Shown piece by piece: positions 18,651 through 28,172 of a DNA stretch of 64,000 nucleotides (its first letter is position 1; every line of letters starts with the position of its first letter). Location: positions 1-64,000 of the forward strand of contig CAUQBR010000001.1 in the NCBI GenBank assembly GCA_963516475.1, given 5' to 3'. Made by a program: the position numbers and the translations under genes. The DNA comes from JABCPE02 sp963516475 (GTDB taxonomy: Bacteria; Bacteroidota; Bacteroidia; Flavobacteriales; Weeksellaceae). The notes beneath the pieces are model-generated. The model did not search any database. It was not told the origin of the DNA and was given only the letters and a program-made list of their open reading frames with translations.

Positions 18651-20648
18651 ATGAATTTAAAGTATACAGCATTAGCTATTGCCGCTCCTCTGTTGATGAA
18701 CGCACAGGAAGTGATGACACCAGAAACCCTCTGGAAGCTAAGGAAAATAAGCGTTCAAGGAGTTTCTCCAGACCACTCGCTGGTTGTTTACAGAACCAGC
18801 CAGACCGATTTGGAGACAGAAAAAAATGATCACAAAACCTATTTGCTAAACACATCTTCCTCACAAAGTGTTCCATTTGATTTAGGAAAAAAATCCTTTA
18901 TTCAATGGGATAAAAACGGGATTTATGCCCTTGAAGATGGGAAAATCTACCGTTCTAGTAACAATGGAAAATCTTGGAAAGAATTTTATACCATTGGAAA
19001 AGATGCTCAAAATATTAAGGTTTCTCCTAATGGGCAGAAAGTGGCTTTCAGTAGAGAAGTTCAGTTAGAAAAAATCTACAGCAAAGATAAATACAGCGAT
19101 GTTCCCAACTCCTCTGCGCAAGTCTATACAGACCTAAACCACCGCCACTGGGACACTTGGTATGCAGGGAAATACAATCATATTTTCGTAGTCAGTGTTA
19201 AAGAAAATCCTGACACAGCCAAAGATTTACTAGAAGGGAAAGCCTATGACTCGCCTCAAAAGCCTTTCGGTGGAGGGGAAGATTTCATTTGGTCACCTGA
19301 TGCTAAACACATCATCTATGTTACTAAGGCAAAAACTGGAAAAGAATATGCTGTCAGCACCAATACGGACATATTCCTATACGAGCTGGAAACAGGAAAA
19401 ACCAGCAACCTTACAGAAGGAATGATGGGATATGATTTGAACCCTAAATTCAGCCCAAATGGGAAATATCTTCTTTGGCAAAGTATGGCAAGAAATGGCT
19501 ACGAAGCCGATAAAAATGATATCTATGTGATGGATTGGGGAAATAGAAGTAAAACCAACCTTACTAAAAACTGGGACGACAGCGTAACAGGAGATGTCTT
19601 CTGGGCTAATGACTCTCAAAATATCTATTTCACGGCTGCTTTCAGGGGAACTAAGCAGTTATTTACTGTTAATCAAAACAAAACCGTAAAACAAGTTACA
19701 AAGGGGGATTTTGATGTAAATGCCGTTTTTGCACAAAATAAAAATTCACTTTTGGTGAATAGAAATGATGCTTTCCACAGCCCAGAGCTCTATTCTGTGG
19801 ATTTAAAAAATGGAAAAATGAAGCAGGTAACGGATGTCAATGCTGATTTTTACCAAAAACTAAAATTAGGTCATTCTGAACTAAAAATGGTAAAAACTAC
19901 CGATGGCAAGGAAATGGGCGTATGGTTCCACTATCCACCAAATTTTGACCCAAACAAAAAATATCCTGCACTTCTATACTGCCAAGGAGGCCCGCAGTCT
20001 GCTCTTACGCCATATTTTAGCCTAAGATGGAATTTCTCACTGATGACTGCTAATGATTATATCGTAATCGCACCTAACCGTAGAGGTATGCCAGGATGGG
20101 GTACAAAATGGAATGAACAAATCAGCCAAGACTGGGGAGGACAATCCATACAAGACTATCTATCTGCAGCAGACTTCGCGAAAGAACTTCCATACATAGA
20201 CAAGGACAGAATGGGCGCTGTGGGTGCTAGCTACGGAGGTTATTCTGTGCTGATGCTAGCTGGAGTTCACCAAAATAGATTCAAAACTTTCATCTCTCAC
20301 AATGGGCTTTTTGATACTAAATCTTGGTATGGTACTACCGAAGAGCTTTGGTTTGCAAATTGGGATATGGGAGGTTCTCCTTGGGACAATCCTTCTTCAA
20401 AATCTTACACTAAATTCAATCCAAGCAACTATGTAAACAACTGGAATACGCCAATAATGATTATCCAAGGAAATATGGATTTCAGAGTTCCTTATGAGCA
20501 GGGACAACAGGCATTCCAAGTGGCAAGGCTTAAGAATATCAAATCCAAATTTTTATACTTCCCAGATGAAAACCACTGGGTGCTAAAACCTCAGAATGCC
20601 TTAGTATGGCAGCGAGAGTTCTTTAGTTGGTTAAAGGAGACTTTATAA
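18651..20648 (+). CDS. secreted S9-family serine peptidase (prolyl oligopeptidase / DPP type)
   Basis: A 665-aa exported peptidase with a signal peptide ending near Asn17-Ala18. The N-terminal ~400 residues form a WD40-like beta-propeller; the C-terminal alpha/beta hydrolase domain has the catalytic triad Ser527 (GASYGGY), Asp610 (QGNMDFRVP) and His642 (DENHWVL). It would release dipeptides or oligopeptides in the periplasm or at the cell surface. It stands alone, with its own terminator overlapping the stop codon. Confidence 0.93.
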   Translation: MNLKYTALAIAAPLLMNAQEVMTPETLWKLRKISVQGVSPDHSLVVYRTSQTDLETEKNDHKTYLLNTSSSQSVPFDLGKKSFIQWDKNGIYALEDGKIYRSSNNGKSWKEFYTIGKDAQNIKVSPNGQKVAFSREVQLEKIYSKDKYSDVPNSSAQVYTDLNHRHWDTWYAGKYNHIFVVSVKENPDTAKDLLEGKAYDSPQKPFGGGEDFIWSPDAKHIIYVTKAKTGKEYAVSTNTDIFLYELETGKTSNLTEGMMGYDLNPKFSPNGKYLLWQSMARNGYEADKNDIYVMDWGNRSKTNLTKNWDDSVTGDVFWANDSQNIYFTAAFRGTKQLFTVNQNKTVKQVTKGDFDVNAVFAQNKNSLLVNRNDAFHSPELYSVDLKNGKMKQVTDVNADFYQKLKLGHSELKMVKTTDGKEMGVWFHYPPNFDPNKKYPALLYCQGGPQSALTPYFSLRWNFSLMTANDYIVIAPNRRGMPGWGTKWNEQISQDWGGQSIQDYLSAADFAKELPYIDKDRMGAVGASYGGYSVLMLAGVHQNRFKTFISHNGLFDTKSWYGTTEELWFANWDMGGSPWDNPSSKSYTKFNPSNYVNNWNTPIMIIQGNMDFRVPYEQGQQAFQVARLKNIKSKFLYFPDENHWVLKPQNALVWQREFFSWLKETL

Positions 20649-20658
20649 AGTCTCCTTT
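20633..20658 (+). terminator. terminator overlapping the S9 peptidase stop codon
   Basis: A perfect 26-base palindrome (AAAGGAGACTTTA and its reverse complement) includes the last codons and stop, and is followed by CTTTTTT. Confidence 0.85.
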
Positions 20659-20679
20659 CTTTTTTATATCATCAAAACT

Positions 20680-20715
20680 AAAATAGCCCTTACCAATAAT
20701 GATAAGGACTATTTT
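20680..20715. terminator. terminator of the ribosomal protein cluster
   Basis: 16-base arms (AAAATAGCCCTTACCA and TGATAAGGACTATTTT) pair with two mismatches. A and T runs on both sides allow use for rplQ on the minus strand and as a second stop for the S9 gene. Confidence 0.75.
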
Positions 20716-20737
20716 TTATAGTTAGTTGTAAAAAAAC

Positions 20738-21223
20738 TTATTCTCCTGCTTTTTCAGCTGATTCCTCTGCTTTTACTTCAGTTGCTTCAGAAGTTTCTTT
20801 TTTAGAAGAAGATCTTCTGCTTCTTCTTGTAGTTTTCTTAGCATCTGATTTTGCACTGTATAGTTCATTGAAATCAACTAACTCTATCATAGCTGTATCA
20901 GCACCATCTCCAAGTCTGAATCCTGTTTTGATGATTCTGCAATATCCTCCATTTCTTTCAGCGATTTTTGGAGCAATTGTTCTGAATAATTCAGTAACTG
21001 CTTCTTTATTCTGAAGGTAAGAGAATACCGTTCTTCTATTGTGTGTAGTATCTTCTTTTGATTTAGTCAAAAGAGGTTCTATATACACTCTAAGAGCTTT
21101 AGCTTTAGCTACAGTAGTGTTTATTCTTTTATGTTCTATAAGAGAACATGCCATATTGGAAAGTAATGCTTTTCTATGAGAGGCAGTTCTTCCTAAATGA
21201 TTAAATTTCTTTCCGTGTCTCAT
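20738..21223 (-). CDS. rplQ: ribosomal protein L17
   Basis: A 161-aa L17 beginning MRHGKKFNHLGRTASHRKALLSNM. The core of about 120 residues is normal; an extra C-terminal tail rich in Lys, Arg, Ser and Glu (from about residue 128) makes it longer than the usual form, as is common in Bacteroidota. It binds 23S rRNA in the large subunit. Last gene of the alpha cluster, 9 bases after rpoA. Confidence 0.97.
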   Translation of the reverse strand: MRHGKKFNHLGRTASHRKALLSNMACSLIEHKRINTTVAKAKALRVYIEPLLTKSKEDTTHNRRTVFSYLQNKEAVTELFRTIAPKIAERNGGYCRIIKTGFRLGDGADTAMIELVDFNELYSAKSDAKKTTRRSRRSSSKKETSEATEVKAEESAEKAGE

Positions 21224-21232
21224 GATATAAAA

Positions 21233-22228
21233 TTATTTATCAGCGTCTAATTTATATTTGCTAACATCAAATCCGAAGTTCAAACCTTTAGAATGAACTA
21301 ACTCTTCTAGTTCTGTTAGCGATTTTTTACCAAAATTTCTAAATTTCATCAAATCAGACTTACTGAATGAAACCAATTCTCCAAGCGTTTCTACTTCTGC
21401 TGCTTTCAAGCAATTGATTGCTCTTACAGACAGATCCATATCTACCAACTTGGATTTCAATAATTGTCTTATATGAAGTGTTTCTTCATCGTATTGGATA
21501 GATGCTTTCACCGCCTCTGTCTCTAGTGTTATTCTTTCATCAGAGAATAACATAAAGTGATAAATCAATATCTTAGAAGCTTCTGTCAAAGCATTTTGAG
21601 GAGAGATAGAACCGTCTGTCTCTATGTCCAAAACTAGTTTTTCGTAGTCTGTTTTCTGCTCCACACGATAGTTTTCAACACTATACTGAACCTTTTTAAT
21701 AGGTGTGTAAATAGAGTCAATAGCGATAGTCCCGATAGGAGCATTATTTAGTTTATTCTGCTCAGAAGGAACATATCCTCTACCTTTATCTATATTAAAT
21801 TTAATATCAAACGAAACATCTTTTGCCATGTTACAGATAACTAAATCTGGATTCAATACTTCAAATCCTTTAATGAATTTAGAGAAATCTCCAGCAGTTA
21901 CTGTTGTTTGATTAGAAACTTTAACACTTACTTGTTCAGCAGGAGCATTTTCAGCTGTAGCCTTTAATCTCAACTGTTTAAGGTTAAGAATTATTTCAGT
22001 TACATCTTCTATTACTCCCGAAATTGTTGAAAACTCATGCTCTACTCCTTCTATCTTAATAGATGTAATAGCATATCCTTCGAGAGAAGATAACAAGACT
22101 CTCCTCAAAGCATTACCGATAGTTGTTCCAAATCCAGGTTCTAATGGTCTAAATTCAAACTGACCTCTAGTTTCTGTAGAGTTTAGAAGTATTACTTTAT
22201 CGGGTTTTATGAATTGTAAAATTGCCAT
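21233..22228 (-). CDS. rpoA: RNA polymerase alpha subunit
   Basis: A 331-aa RpoA. The N-terminal assembly domain contains FRPLEPGFGTTIGNALRRVLLSS; the C-terminal domain has the helix-hairpin-helix region LSVRAINCLKAAEVETLGEL. Dimerises and starts assembly of RNA polymerase, and its C-terminal domain contacts DNA and activators. Between rpsD and rplQ, as in most bacteria. Confidence 0.98.
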   Translation of the reverse strand: MAILQFIKPDKVILLNSTETRGQFEFRPLEPGFGTTIGNALRRVLLSSLEGYAITSIKIEGVEHEFSTISGVIEDVTEIILNLKQLRLKATAENAPAEQVSVKVSNQTTVTAGDFSKFIKGFEVLNPDLVICNMAKDVSFDIKFNIDKGRGYVPSEQNKLNNAPIGTIAIDSIYTPIKKVQYSVENYRVEQKTDYEKLVLDIETDGSISPQNALTEASKILIYHFMLFSDERITLETEAVKASIQYDEETLHIRQLLKSKLVDMDLSVRAINCLKAAEVETLGELVSFSKSDLMKFRNFGKKSLTELEELVHSKGLNFGFDVSKYKLDADK

Positions 22229-22263
22229 ATAAAATTGGGTTGAGCAAGAATTTGATTAAAAAA

Positions 22264-22872
22264 TTATTTAGAATATAACTCGACGATTAACTGCTCCTTG
22301 ATATCTTCAGGAATCTGTAATCTTTCAGGAGCAGAAATGAACACTCCTTCTTTCTTCTCATCGTTATATTGTAACCACTCATAGTTTGATTTAGATGCTA
22401 ATGCATCTGCAACAACTTCAAGTGATTTAGACTTAGCTCTTACTGCAACAACATCTCCTGCTTTTAGAGAATATGATGGAATATTTACCAACTCTCCATT
22501 TACAGTGATGTGTCTGTGTGAAACTAACTGTCTTGCAGCTGCTCTAGTCTTAGCAAAACCTAATCTGTATACAACATTATCCAATCTAGATTCACAAAGT
22601 TGTAACAAAACTTCACCTGTTACTCCTTTACTTCTATGAGCCTTATCAAACATATTCGCAAATTGTTTTTCTAAGATTCCATAGATATATTTAACTTTTT
22701 GTTTTTCGGCTAACTGAACTGCGTATTCAGATTTTTTAGCTCCTCTTCTTTTATTTGGTCCGTGTTGACCTGGAGGTTGATTTTTTCTTTTTTCAAAACT
22801 TTTATCATCTCCATAAATTGCTACACCAAATTTTCTAGCAATTTTTGTTTTAGGTCCAATATATCTTGCCAT
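22264..22872 (-). CDS. rpsD: ribosomal protein S4
   Basis: A 202-aa S4 with the N-terminal MARYIGPKTKIARKFG and the S4 RNA-binding domain (ESRLDNVVYRLGFAKTRAAA, HRHITVNG). No zinc-binding Cys set at the N-terminus, so this is the zinc-free form. It nucleates 30S assembly. 35 bases before rpoA. Confidence 0.98.
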   Translation of the reverse strand: MARYIGPKTKIARKFGVAIYGDDKSFEKRKNQPPGQHGPNKRRGAKKSEYAVQLAEKQKVKYIYGILEKQFANMFDKAHRSKGVTGEVLLQLCESRLDNVVYRLGFAKTRAAARQLVSHRHITVNGELVNIPSYSLKAGDVVAVRAKSKSLEVVADALASKSNYEWLQYNDEKKEGVFISAPERLQIPEDIKEQLIVELYSK

Positions 22873-22944
22873 ATGATTTTAGATTTGACACTTAACGCTT
22901 CATTTTAATTTCTGATATATAAAATGAAACATCAAATTTTATTG

Positions 22945-23334
22945 TTATACTCTTCTTCGTTTTGGTGGTCTACATCCGTTGTGTGGAATAGGTGTAACAT
23001 CTACTATTTCACTTACTTCTATTCCTGAATTATGAATAGATCTAATTGCAGATTCTCTACCTGCACCAGGTCCTTTCACAAACACTTTTACTCTCCTCAA
23101 ACCTGCTTCATAAGCTACCTGAGAACAGTTTTCTGCTGCCACCTGTGCTGCAAACGGAGTGTTTTTCTTAGAGCCTCTAAAACCCATTTTACCAGCAGAA
23201 GCCCAAGATATCACTTCTCCATTTTTATTGGTCAAAGAGATAATAATATTATTGAAAGAAGCCTGAATATGCGCTTCTCCAATCGCCTCTACTTTTACTT
23301 TTCTTTTTTTAACTACTTTTGCTTGTTTTGCCAT
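22945..23334 (-). CDS. rpsK: ribosomal protein S11
   Basis: A 129-aa S11 with the family end GIEVSEIVDVTPIPHNGCRP followed by a basic tail. Part of the 30S platform next to the mRNA exit. It follows rpsM by 12 bases and is 72 bases before rpsD. Confidence 0.98.
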   Translation of the reverse strand: MAKQAKVVKKRKVKVEAIGEAHIQASFNNIIISLTNKNGEVISWASAGKMGFRGSKKNTPFAAQVAAENCSQVAYEAGLRRVKVFVKGPGAGRESAIRSIHNSGIEVSEIVDVTPIPHNGCRPPKRRRV

Positions 23335-23346
23335 AATTCCTAACGA

Positions 23347-23724
23347 TTATTTACTTGCTTTTTTCTTGTTAGCAACAGTTTTTCTCTTTCCTTTACGAGT
23401 TCTAGAGTTATTTTTCGTTCTTTGGCCTCTTAAAGGTAATCCCAGTCTATGACGAATCCCTCTTTGGCATCCAATATCCATCAATCTCTTGATGTTTAAT
23501 TGAACTTCAGATCTCAGCTCTCCTTCTACTTTCACATTTTCAGAGATATAATTTCTGATAGCAGCCAATTCGTCGTCATTCCATTCGTTGACTTTCTTAT
23601 CTTCGCTGATTCCAGCGTTTTTCAAAATCTCAGACGCAGTACTTCTACCTATTCCATAAATATAAGTAAGTCCTATTACGCCTCTTTTGTTTTTTGGTAA
23701 ATCTATACCTGCAATTCTCGCCAT
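23347..23724 (-). CDS. rpsM: ribosomal protein S13
   Basis: A 125-aa S13 beginning MARIAGIDLPKNKRGVIGLT, with GQRTKNNSRTRKGKRKTV near the C-terminus that contacts tRNA. Sits in the 30S head. It is preceded by the small rpmJ gene, as in the usual alpha operon order. Confidence 0.98.
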   Translation of the reverse strand: MARIAGIDLPKNKRGVIGLTYIYGIGRSTASEILKNAGISEDKKVNEWNDDELAAIRNYISENVKVEGELRSEVQLNIKRLMDIGCQRGIRHRLGLPLRGQRTKNNSRTRKGKRKTVANKKKASK

Positions 23725-23747
23725 AATTTAATTGTATGCTATTTTAA

Positions 23748-23864
23748 TTAGCCTTGTCTTTGTTTAAATTTAGGGTTCTTTTTGTTAATAATGTACAATC
23801 TGCCTTTTCTTCTTACGATTTTGCAGTCTGCACTTCTTTTCTTAATTGATGCTCTAACTTTCAT
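23748..23864 (-). CDS. rpmJ: ribosomal protein L36
   Basis: A 38-aa protein found by reading the gap between rpsM and infA: it begins MKVRASIKKRSADCKIVRRK and ends with KFKQRQG. Only one Cys remains of the zinc-binding set found in classical L36, so this is the zinc-free type. It binds 23S rRNA. Position between infA and rpsM is the standard one. Confidence 0.95.
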   Translation of the reverse strand: MKVRASIKKRSADCKIVRRKGRLYIINKKNPKFKQRQG

Positions 23865-23899
23865 CTTATATTCTTAATTTTATTCTAACTAATATACTT

Positions 23900-24115
23900 C
23901 TAGTATCTAAAAGTAATTCTTCCCTTAGTCAAGTCATATGGAGAAAGTTCTAATTTCACCTTATCACCTGGTAAGAGCTTTATATAGTGCATTCTCATCT
24001 TTCCAGAGATATGTGCTATGAGAACATGCCCATTCTCTAGTTCAACACGGAACATGGCATTTGACAACGCCTCCACTATTACTCCATCCTGTTCTATATG
24101 CTTTTGCTTTGCCAT
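23900..24115 (-). CDS. infA: translation initiation factor IF-1
   Basis: A 71-aa IF-1 with the OB-fold S1 motif: EQDGVIVEALSNAMFRVELENG, HISGKMRMHYIKLLPGDKV, YDLTKGRITFRY. It occupies the ribosomal A site during initiation. Starts 6 bases after secY ends; the map gene often found between them in other phyla is absent. Confidence 0.98.
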   Translation of the reverse strand: MAKQKHIEQDGVIVEALSNAMFRVELENGHVLIAHISGKMRMHYIKLLPGDKVKLELSPYDLTKGRITFRY

Positions 24116-24121
24116 ATCTTA

Positions 24122-25504
24122 TTACCTTTTCGTTGTTCTTGATAATTTTGACTGCATCAATCCATCATAGTGATGATTTAAAAGATAAGTGTTTACTTGT
24201 TGTACAGTATCTAATATTACACTCACCATAATCAACAATGATGTTCCACCAAAAAACAGTGAAAATCTATCTGTTTGTACAAAAGTACCATGAACTATTG
24301 CTGGAAGGACTGCAAAGATAGCTAAAAAAATCGAACCTGGCAAAGTTATTTTTGATAAAATATCATCTATATAATCTGCTGTTTCTTTTCCTGGTTTTAT
24401 TTTAGGGACTAATCCACCATTTCTTTTCAGTTCCTCAGCCATTTGATGGGTAGGAATTGAGATGGCTGTATAGAAGAAAGAAAATATTATAATCAACAAT
24501 GCAAATAGAACATTATACTGCCAGCTAAAAACATTTTTAAAGCCAGCTAAGAATGTATTTGTATCATCTACTTTAGTCAATAACCCAGGAATGAACATTA
24601 TCGCTTGTGCGAAGATGATAGGCATCACACCAGCAGCATTTACTTTCAAAGGAATCCATTGTCTAGCTCCCTCTGTCAAAGCGCTGTTGTGCCCCCCTCT
24701 TGCATGGGCTCTGCTCACATATTGTACTGGTATCTTTCTTACAGCAACTGATAATAATATTGCTAAAACAATAACTAATAACCAGAATAGAACTTCTACT
24801 AAAATAATGATAGAACCTAATCCTCCTTTGCTAGTTTGCTGAGTAACTTCATCTACAAAAGCCATAGGAAGATCTGCTAGTATCCCCACCATTATCAATA
24901 TAGATATACCGTTACCGATACCTCTATCTGTTATCTTCTCACCCAGCCACATAGAAAACAAGGATCCTGTTACAAGGATTACTATACTAGGCAACCAGAA
25001 CATCACAGATTCAGGCTCTACATAATAAGCAGTTCTGAACTGTGCATAAGGTAAAAACTCATTCGTTATGGTACCTAGATAAAATGGAGCCTGAACTAGA
25101 CACACTCCTATCGTAAGCCATCTTGTTATTTGGTTTAAAGTATTTCTTCCACTTTCTCCATCTTTCTGTAGTTTTTGAAAATATGGAACAAGCATTCCCA
25201 TCAACTGAACTATAATAGATGCTGAAATATATGGCATAATACCTAAAGCCAATATAGAAGCCCTACCAAAAGCACCTCCTGTAAAAGATGATAACAAACT
25301 CAAAAAACCTGTTCCTTGTTTGCTGCCTCCTTGATTTTGGTAATGCTGCAAAAGATTCCCTACCTCGTCCAAGTTAATGGCAGGCAGGGAAATATATGAT
25401 GCGAATCTATACACCAATACAAGAGAAATAGTAAATAATATTTTTTCTCTTAATTCTTCAAGACTCCAAATGTTTTTGAGTGTTTGTATAAATCCTTTCT
25501 TCAT
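24122..25504 (-). CDS. secY: protein translocase subunit SecY
   Basis: A 460-aa membrane protein with ten helices. Recognisable segments are YISLPAINLDEVG near helix 1, ALGIMPYISASIIVQLM in helix 2, RGIGNGISILIMVGI and the late loop FFYTAISIPTHQMAEELKRN. It forms the Sec channel with SecE (here encoded at 49.9 kb). In the spc cluster after rplO. Confidence 0.97.
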   Translation of the reverse strand: MKKGFIQTLKNIWSLEELREKILFTISLVLVYRFASYISLPAINLDEVGNLLQHYQNQGGSKQGTGFLSLLSSFTGGAFGRASILALGIMPYISASIIVQLMGMLVPYFQKLQKDGESGRNTLNQITRWLTIGVCLVQAPFYLGTITNEFLPYAQFRTAYYVEPESVMFWLPSIVILVTGSLFSMWLGEKITDRGIGNGISILIMVGILADLPMAFVDEVTQQTSKGGLGSIIILVEVLFWLLVIVLAILLSVAVRKIPVQYVSRAHARGGHNSALTEGARQWIPLKVNAAGVMPIIFAQAIMFIPGLLTKVDDTNTFLAGFKNVFSWQYNVLFALLIIIFSFFYTAISIPTHQMAEELKRNGGLVPKIKPGKETADYIDDILSKITLPGSIFLAIFAVLPAIVHGTFVQTDRFSLFFGGTSLLIMVSVILDTVQQVNTYLLNHHYDGLMQSKLSRTTKR

Positions 25505-25512
25505 TATTTTTT

Positions 25513-25959
25513 TTATAGAGTGATTGCTTTACCTCCTACTTTGTTTATTGCTTCCTCAGCAGATTTAGTAAATTTATTTGCAGAGATAGAAACTCCTGAT
25601 TTTAGTTCCCCTCTACCCATAATTTTCACTAATTCATTTTTAGAAGACAATCCGTTTTCAACCAAAACTTCTTTAGTGATTTCAGTTAAATTTTTAGCAT
25701 CAATTAATGATTGAATAGTATCCAAATTTATTGCTCTATATTCTTTTCTATTCACATTATTGAAACCAAACTTTGGAAGTCTTCTTTGTAAAGGCATTTG
25801 TCCTCCTTCAAAACCTATTTTGGTAGAGTTACCAGATCTTGATTTAGCACCTTTATGACCTCTTGTGGAAGTTCCTCCTTTACCACTACCTTGTCCTCTA
25901 CCTAATCTTTTAGAGTTGTGAGTAGCTCCTGATGCTGGTTTAATATTACTTAAATTCAT
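25513..25959 (-). CDS. rplO: ribosomal protein L15
   Basis: A 148-aa L15 starting MNLSNIKPASGATHNSKRLG, with the Gly-rich GRGQGSGKGGTSTRGHKGAKSR tail that reaches into 23S rRNA. The in-frame ATG 24 bases upstream adds MNFKFKTI with no family match, so 25959 is taken as the start. 75 bases after rpmD. Confidence 0.95.
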   Translation of the reverse strand: MNLSNIKPASGATHNSKRLGRGQGSGKGGTSTRGHKGAKSRSGNSTKIGFEGGQMPLQRRLPKFGFNNVNRKEYRAINLDTIQSLIDAKNLTEITKEVLVENGLSSKNELVKIMGRGELKSGVSISANKFTKSAEEAINKVGGKAITL

Positions 25960-26034
25960 AATTGTCTTAAATTTAAAATTCAAATCAAAAGATTTAATGC
26001 CAATCTCTCAGCATTAAACCTTTTAAGATTATTT

Positions 26035-26211
26035 TTATTTTTGAACTTCTACTAAATGTTTTACTGCTGCTACCATTCCTAAAATTGATGGTGTAGCTTC
26101 GTGCTCTACTACTTGGTTCAATTTTCTAAGACCTAATGCCTCAAGTGTTAATTTTTGAGTTTTAGTTCTACCAATAGCACTTCTTACTTGTTTTACTTTA
26201 ATTGTTGCCAT
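26035..26211 (-). CDS. rpmD: ribosomal protein L30
   Basis: A 58-aa L30 found between rpsE and rplO: MATIKVKQVRSAIGRTKTQK, then LTLEALGLRKLNQVVEHEAT and a short end. This is the full bacterial short form. It binds 23S rRNA. 13 bases after rpsE. Confidence 0.96.
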   Translation of the reverse strand: MATIKVKQVRSAIGRTKTQKLTLEALGLRKLNQVVEHEATPSILGMVAAVKHLVEVQK

Positions 26212-26224
26212 TTTTCTTTAAAAA

Positions 26225-26746
26225 TTAACCGTTGAACACTTTATTTAGAGAAATCCCTCTCATTCTTGCGATTTCCTCTGGTCTTCTGATATCTAACAAC
26301 GCCTTGAATGTAGCTTTTACCACATTGTGAGGGTTAGAAGAACCTTTAGATTTTGACAATACATCATGCACTCCCGCAGATTCTAGAACGGCTCTCACTG
26401 CTCCCCCAGCGATAAGCCCTGTACCATGAGATGCAGGTCTTAGGAAGATATCAGCTCCTCCGTATCTTGCAGATGTTTGATGAGGAATTGTATGATTGAT
26501 TACAGGTACTCTCACTAAGTTTTTCTTAGCTTCTTCTACTGCTTTAGAAATTGCAGATGCAACTTCTTTAGACTTACCAAGACCATGACCAATCACACCA
26601 TCTTCATTTCCTACTACAACGATAGCAGAAAATCCGAAAGCACGACCTCCTTTGGTTACCTTGGTTACTCTGTTCACAGCAACTAGACGATCTACTAATT
26701 CTAATCCTCCAGGTTTTACTCTTTCTATATTATCTATTCCTAACAT
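26225..26746 (-). CDS. rpsE: ribosomal protein S5
   Basis: A 173-aa S5 with the N-terminal double-stranded RNA-binding fold (LVDRLVAVNRVTKVTKGGR, FGFSAIVVVGNEDGVIGHGLGKS) and the C-terminal NPHNVVKATFKALLDIRRPEE. It takes part in decoding accuracy on the 30S. 18 bases after rplR. Confidence 0.98.
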   Translation of the reverse strand: MLGIDNIERVKPGGLELVDRLVAVNRVTKVTKGGRAFGFSAIVVVGNEDGVIGHGLGKSKEVASAISKAVEEAKKNLVRVPVINHTIPHQTSARYGGADIFLRPASHGTGLIAGGAVRAVLESAGVHDVLSKSKGSSNPHNVVKATFKALLDIRRPEEIARMRGISLNKVFNG

Positions 26747-26764
26747 ATTTCGATACTTTTAAAA

Positions 26765-27118
26765 TTAGAATTGAAGACCTCCTTCTCTAGCACCATCAGC
26801 AAGAGCTTTTATTCTTCCGTGATATACGAAACCATTTCTATCAAAAACTACTTTTTCATAGCCTGCTGCTTTTGCTTTTTCAGCAATTCTTTTACCTACA
26901 GCTGCTGCTACTTCAGTTTTTGTTCCTTTAGCGTTTACTTCTTTCTCTCTAGAAGAAGCGAATACTAAAGTTTTACCTTCTTTGTCATCGATCAACTGAG
27001 CATAAATTTCTTTATTACTCTTATATACAGATAATCTTGGTGATGCCTGAGTACCGGAGATTTTCCCTCTTACTCTTCTCTTTATTCTGTTTCTTTTTTC
27101 TACTTTTGTTAATGCCAT
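26765..27118 (-). CDS. rplR: ribosomal protein L18
   Basis: A 117-aa L18 with RIKRRVRGKISGTQASPRLSV and the C-terminal VVFDRNGFVYHGRIKALADG. It binds 5S rRNA with L5. Between rplF and rpsE in the usual spc order. Confidence 0.98.
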   Translation of the reverse strand: MALTKVEKRNRIKRRVRGKISGTQASPRLSVYKSNKEIYAQLIDDKEGKTLVFASSREKEVNAKGTKTEVAAAVGKRIAEKAKAAGYEKVVFDRNGFVYHGRIKALADGAREGGLQF

Positions 27119-27129
27119 TTCCTTAAATT

Positions 27130-27675
27130 TTAAGCAGATTTACCAGCTTTTCTTCTAACATTTTCTCCTACAAATCTCACACCTTTTCCTTTGTAAGGTT
27201 CAGGTTTTCTAAATGATCTGATTTTTGCAACCACCATTCCCAATAATTGTTTATCATGAGATGATAAAGTGATGATTGGGTTCTTACCTTTTTCAGTCTC
27301 AGTATTTAATGTGATTTCTTTTGGAAGTTCCATTATAATACCATGAGAGAAACCTAGAGCCAACTCCAGTTTTTGTCCTGAGTGAGATGCTCTATAACCT
27401 ACACCTACTAATTCTAACTGTTTTGTAAACCCTTCTGAAACACCAACTACCATATTGTTGATTAGTGCTCTATAAAGACCATGAAGAGATCTATGTTCTT
27501 TAGAATCAGATGGTCTGTTTACTGTTAGTTCAGCACCTTCTTGTGCTATCGTAATCCCTTTAGTGATTTCTTGAGAAAGCTCACCTTTTGGTCCTTTCAC
27601 AGTTACAACATTATTAGAAAATGATACTGTAACTCCTGCTGGGATTGTTATAATTGATTTACCAATTCTTGACAT
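27130..27675 (-). CDS. rplF: ribosomal protein L6
   Basis: A 181-aa L6: MSRIGKSIITIPAGVTV at the N-terminus, two repeated domains, and the family signature EPYKGKGVRFVGENVRRKAG near the end. It lies near the factor-binding site of the 50S. 11-base gap to rplR and 16 to rpsH. Confidence 0.98.
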   Translation of the reverse strand: MSRIGKSIITIPAGVTVSFSNNVVTVKGPKGELSQEITKGITIAQEGAELTVNRPSDSKEHRSLHGLYRALINNMVVGVSEGFTKQLELVGVGYRASHSGQKLELALGFSHGIIMELPKEITLNTETEKGKNPIITLSSHDKQLLGMVVAKIRSFRKPEPYKGKGVRFVGENVRRKAGKSA

Positions 27676-27691
27676 TATTCCTATTTATAAA

Positions 27692-28090
27692 TTAATATAC
27701 ATAGCAGATTACTTCACCTCCTACTTTCTCTTGTCTTGCTTTTTTATCAGTCATTACTCCTTTAGAAGTAGAGATGATAGCTATTCCCAAACCGTTCAAT
27801 ACTCTTGGAAGTTCATCTGAACCAGCGTATTTTCTCAAACCAGGTCTAGAAGCTCTCTGAATAGACTTGATAGCTGGTTTGTTAGTTTGCTTGTCATACT
27901 TCAAAGCGATTTTGATAGTCCCTTGAACAGCATTATCTTCAAACTTATAGTTCAAGATGTACCCTTGATCAAATAGGATTTTCGTAATCTCCTTTTTAAT
28001 TTTCGATGCAGGAATTTCCACCACTTTGTGGCCTGCGCTTTGTGCGTTCCTTACTCTAGTTAGGAAATCTGAAATTGGATCTGTTACCAT
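27692..28090 (-). CDS. rpsH: ribosomal protein S8
   Basis: A 132-aa S8 with DPISDFLTRVRNAQSAGHKVV and the C-terminal GIAIISTSKGVMTDKKAR. It binds the central domain of 16S rRNA and, in many bacteria, represses the spc operon by binding its own mRNA; whether this happens here is not visible. An 82-base gap separates it from rpsN, longer than most in the cluster. Confidence 0.98.
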   Translation of the reverse strand: MVTDPISDFLTRVRNAQSAGHKVVEIPASKIKKEITKILFDQGYILNYKFEDNAVQGTIKIALKYDKQTNKPAIKSIQRASRPGLRKYAGSDELPRVLNGLGIAIISTSKGVMTDKKARQEKVGGEVICYVY

Positions 28091-28172
28091 TTTTCTTTTT
28101 TTTAAATTATTGGTTAATGATAATTAGTTTTGCAATTTTTACAACTTAATTATCTCGATTTGTTAAAAATTG